A stretch of 6,523 nt of DNA, taken from assembly GCA_937902865.1 (NCBI GenBank), contig CALFNJ010000632.1, forward strand, positions 1-6,523, in the 5' to 3' direction. Numbering within the stretch: position 1 is the stretch's first letter; each line of letters opens with the position of its first letter. The DNA is from an uncultured Opitutaceae bacterium (lineage in GTDB: Bacteria > Verrucomicrobiota > Verrucomicrobiia > Opitutales > Opitutaceae). Below, piece by piece: positions 5,206 to 6,523 of the stretch. The notes under the pieces are model-generated. The model had not been told where the DNA came from, searched no databases, and saw only the letters and a program-made list of their open reading frames with translations. Both the position numbers and the translations under genes were made by a program.

Positions 5206-6441
5206 ATGAAAAGGAAATCATCCGGTCACGGGCAGCCACGCCGAGGCCGCAGCCGGACAACCTCCAAGCCATCTTCGTCTCCTTCGCGCCGTCGGGGGAC
5301 CCCGGAGCGGGGCCATCGGACGCCCCGACGCTGTGTGCTGCTGGCCCAGACCTGGTGGGAGGACCGCGTGCTGCGAGGCGTCGCTGCCTTTGCCGCCGAG
5401 CACAACTGGGAGCTCCAGTGCCGCATGCACTGGACGCACGAATTGCCCGCGCCCGGCGAGTGGCGCGGGGACGGCCTCATCGCCTTCGCCGGCATCTCGC
5501 GGCGGCTGCAGGCGAGCCGACGCCAGCTGCTCGCCTTCGCCCGGACCGCGCGCGTACCCGTGGTCGAGACGCAGGCCTTCGGCCGTTTCCTCGACGCGCC
5601 GAAAGTCGTGCCCGATCACGAGGCGATCGGCCGTCTCGCGGCGGAGCACTTTCTCGCGCTGAACTTCCGCCAGCTCGCCTATGTCTCCTTTGATGACAAC
5701 CCGCTCGAGGCCGCCCGACGCCACGGCTTCCGGCGCGCCGCGGAACGGGCCGGCGCGACGTTCCACGCCCTCACCTTCGCCCAGCTGCGCCGCCAGCTCG
5801 CGCGCCTGCCGCGGCCGATGGCGCTGTTCGCGGTCAATGATCCCAACGCCCTCGACGTGATCCGCGCGTGCCGCGATGCGGGCTTCCGCGTGCCCGAGGA
5901 GTTCGCCGTGATGGGCGTCGACGACACCGCGATCGTCTGCGATCTCGCCGCCGTGCCGCTCAGCAGCATCGACTGTAACTACGAGCGCCAGGGTTATGAG
6001 GCGGCCGCCCTGCTCGACCAGCTCATGAACGGCCGGAAGCCTCCGTCCGGACCGACGATCGTTCCTCCGCGCGGCGTCATCGTGCGCCGATCGACGGATA
6101 TCCTCGCCGTGCCCGACCTCGGCGCCGCCCGGATGCTGTCCACCCTGCGCCAGCGCTTCCGGGAGCGCCGCGGCATCCAGCAATTCGTCGCCGAGCTGGG
6201 CCTGCCGCTCCGCCAGGTCCACGATCACTTTCTTGCCCACGTCGGGCGCACGATGCTCCAGGAACTCAATCGGCTCCGCGTGGAGTACGCCCAGACTCTC
6301 CTCCGCGATCCCCGCCAGAAAATCGAGACCATCGCGCTCGAAAGCGGCTTCTCCAACCGCTTCCACTTCGTGAACGCCTTCCGCCGCGTCGCCGGCCAGA
6401 CCCCCACCGGATTCCGCCGCAAGATGTTGCTCGCGGATTGA
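5206..6441 (+). CDS. XylR-type transcriptional regulator (LacI-like sensor plus AraC DNA-binding domain)
   Basis: The 411-residue protein is about the size of E. coli XylR (392). Residues 42-298 form a periplasmic-binding-protein-like sugar sensor as in LacI/GalR proteins: RCVLLAQTWWEDRVLRGVA (42-60), VVPDHEAIGRLAAEHF (134-149), ALFAVNDPNALDVIRACRDAG (206-226), FAVMGVDDTAIVCDLAAVPLSSI (233-255), RQGYEAAALLDQLM (261-274) and VPPRGVIVRRSTD (286-298). Residues about 310-408 form the AraC/XylS double helix-turn-helix, with the signature IETIALESGFSNRFHFVNAFRRVAGQTPTGFR across 373-404. The domain order marks a XylR-like protein that senses a free sugar and activates glycan genes. Residues 1-42 are an unusual basic Ser/Arg-rich tail. 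The ATG is the only plausible start before the sensor domain; a GTG at 5335 would begin inside the first strand. It is divergent from the GH43 and GH29 genes, which are its likely targets. The exact inducer (xylose, arabinose, fucose or other) is unknown. Confidence 0.92.
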   Translation: MKRKSSGHGQPRRGRSRTTSKPSSSPSRRRGTPERGHRTPRRCVLLAQTWWEDRVLRGVAAFAAEHNWELQCRMHWTHELPAPGEWRGDGLIAFAGISRRLQASRRQLLAFARTARVPVVETQAFGRFLDAPKVVPDHEAIGRLAAEHFLALNFRQLAYVSFDDNPLEAARRHGFRRAAERAGATFHALTFAQLRRQLARLPRPMALFAVNDPNALDVIRACRDAGFRVPEEFAVMGVDDTAIVCDLAAVPLSSIDCNYERQGYEAAALLDQLMNGRKPPSGPTIVPPRGVIVRRSTDILAVPDLGAARMLSTLRQRFRERRGIQQFVAELGLPLRQVHDHFLAHVGRTMLQELNRLRVEYAQTLLRDPRQKIETIALESGFSNRFHFVNAFRRVAGQTPTGFRRKMLLAD

Positions 6442-6510
6442 ACCTGAGGCCGCGGAAACCCCCATCGAACCACGCGCCGCACCAAATCCCATCGTGCATC
6501 CGATCCTTTC

Positions 6511-6523
6511 ACCACAGAGGCAC
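6511..6523. repeat. Edge of a CACAGAGGC-type intergenic repeat
   Basis: ACCACAGAGGCAC at the window end looks like the start of the repeat type seen inverted at 1909-1934, sharing the 9-mer CACAGAGGC (6513-6521). It is cut by the window edge. The remaining 69 bases after the regulator gene (6442-6510) show no gene or clear terminator. Confidence 0.35.

Noticed and set aside
5218..6492. 424-codon minus-strand open frame antisense to the XylR-like gene
   Set aside because: Antisense shadow. The plus frame has both sensor and AraC helix-turn-helix signatures.

Overview
The window is GC-rich and densely coded. It looks like a chromosomal segment from a Verrucomicrobiota bacterium, most likely near Opitutaceae. 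That placement is inference from three things: a Tat-exported GH29 fucosidase, a XylR-type regulator (sugar-binding domain fused to an AraC helix-turn-helix), and intergenic repeats of the 'CACAGAGGC / CTCTGCG' and 'AAAATCGAAAATC' kind. No rRNA, tRNA, transposase or CRISPR array was seen.

Layout from right to left. A XylR/AraC-type regulator (5206-6441, +) is transcribed away from a leftward set of genes. A 112-bp divergent intergenic region (5094-5205) separates them and holds a pair of direct repeats with a 21-bp period, a plausible operator for that regulator. Leftward follow a secreted GH43 glycosidase (3783-5093, -) and a Tat-exported GH29 alpha-L-fucosidase (1962-3707, -). The 75-bp gap between them contains a short AT-rich tandem repeat. 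The three genes form a small carbohydrate-use locus: two exported glycosidases acting on fucose- and arabinose/xylose/galactose-bearing polysaccharide, under a sugar-sensing regulator.

The GH43 gene has an in-frame TAG (4974-4976) between its signal peptide (codons 1-39) and its catalytic domain. Both halves lie in one frame and all three catalytic acids are present. The export signal is therefore cut off from an otherwise intact enzyme by one codon. TAG is the ordinary terminator of two neighbouring genes, so recoding is unlikely. Recent nonsense mutation or sequence error are the main options.

Left of the fucosidase, a 260-bp intergenic region (1702-1961) carries repeat-derived hairpins, including a perfect 24-bp inverted repeat. 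Next to the following gene it carries two copies of a 17-bp palindrome, AGTGT-N7-ACACT, spaced 32 bp. These sit directly upstream of a Nudix-plus-winged-helix regulator of the NrtR/AraR type (1012-1701, -). That gene is followed after 37 bp by an SPFH/band 7 protein (1-974, -, running off the window), probably in the same operon. The palindromes are the best candidates for the Nudix regulator's own operators.
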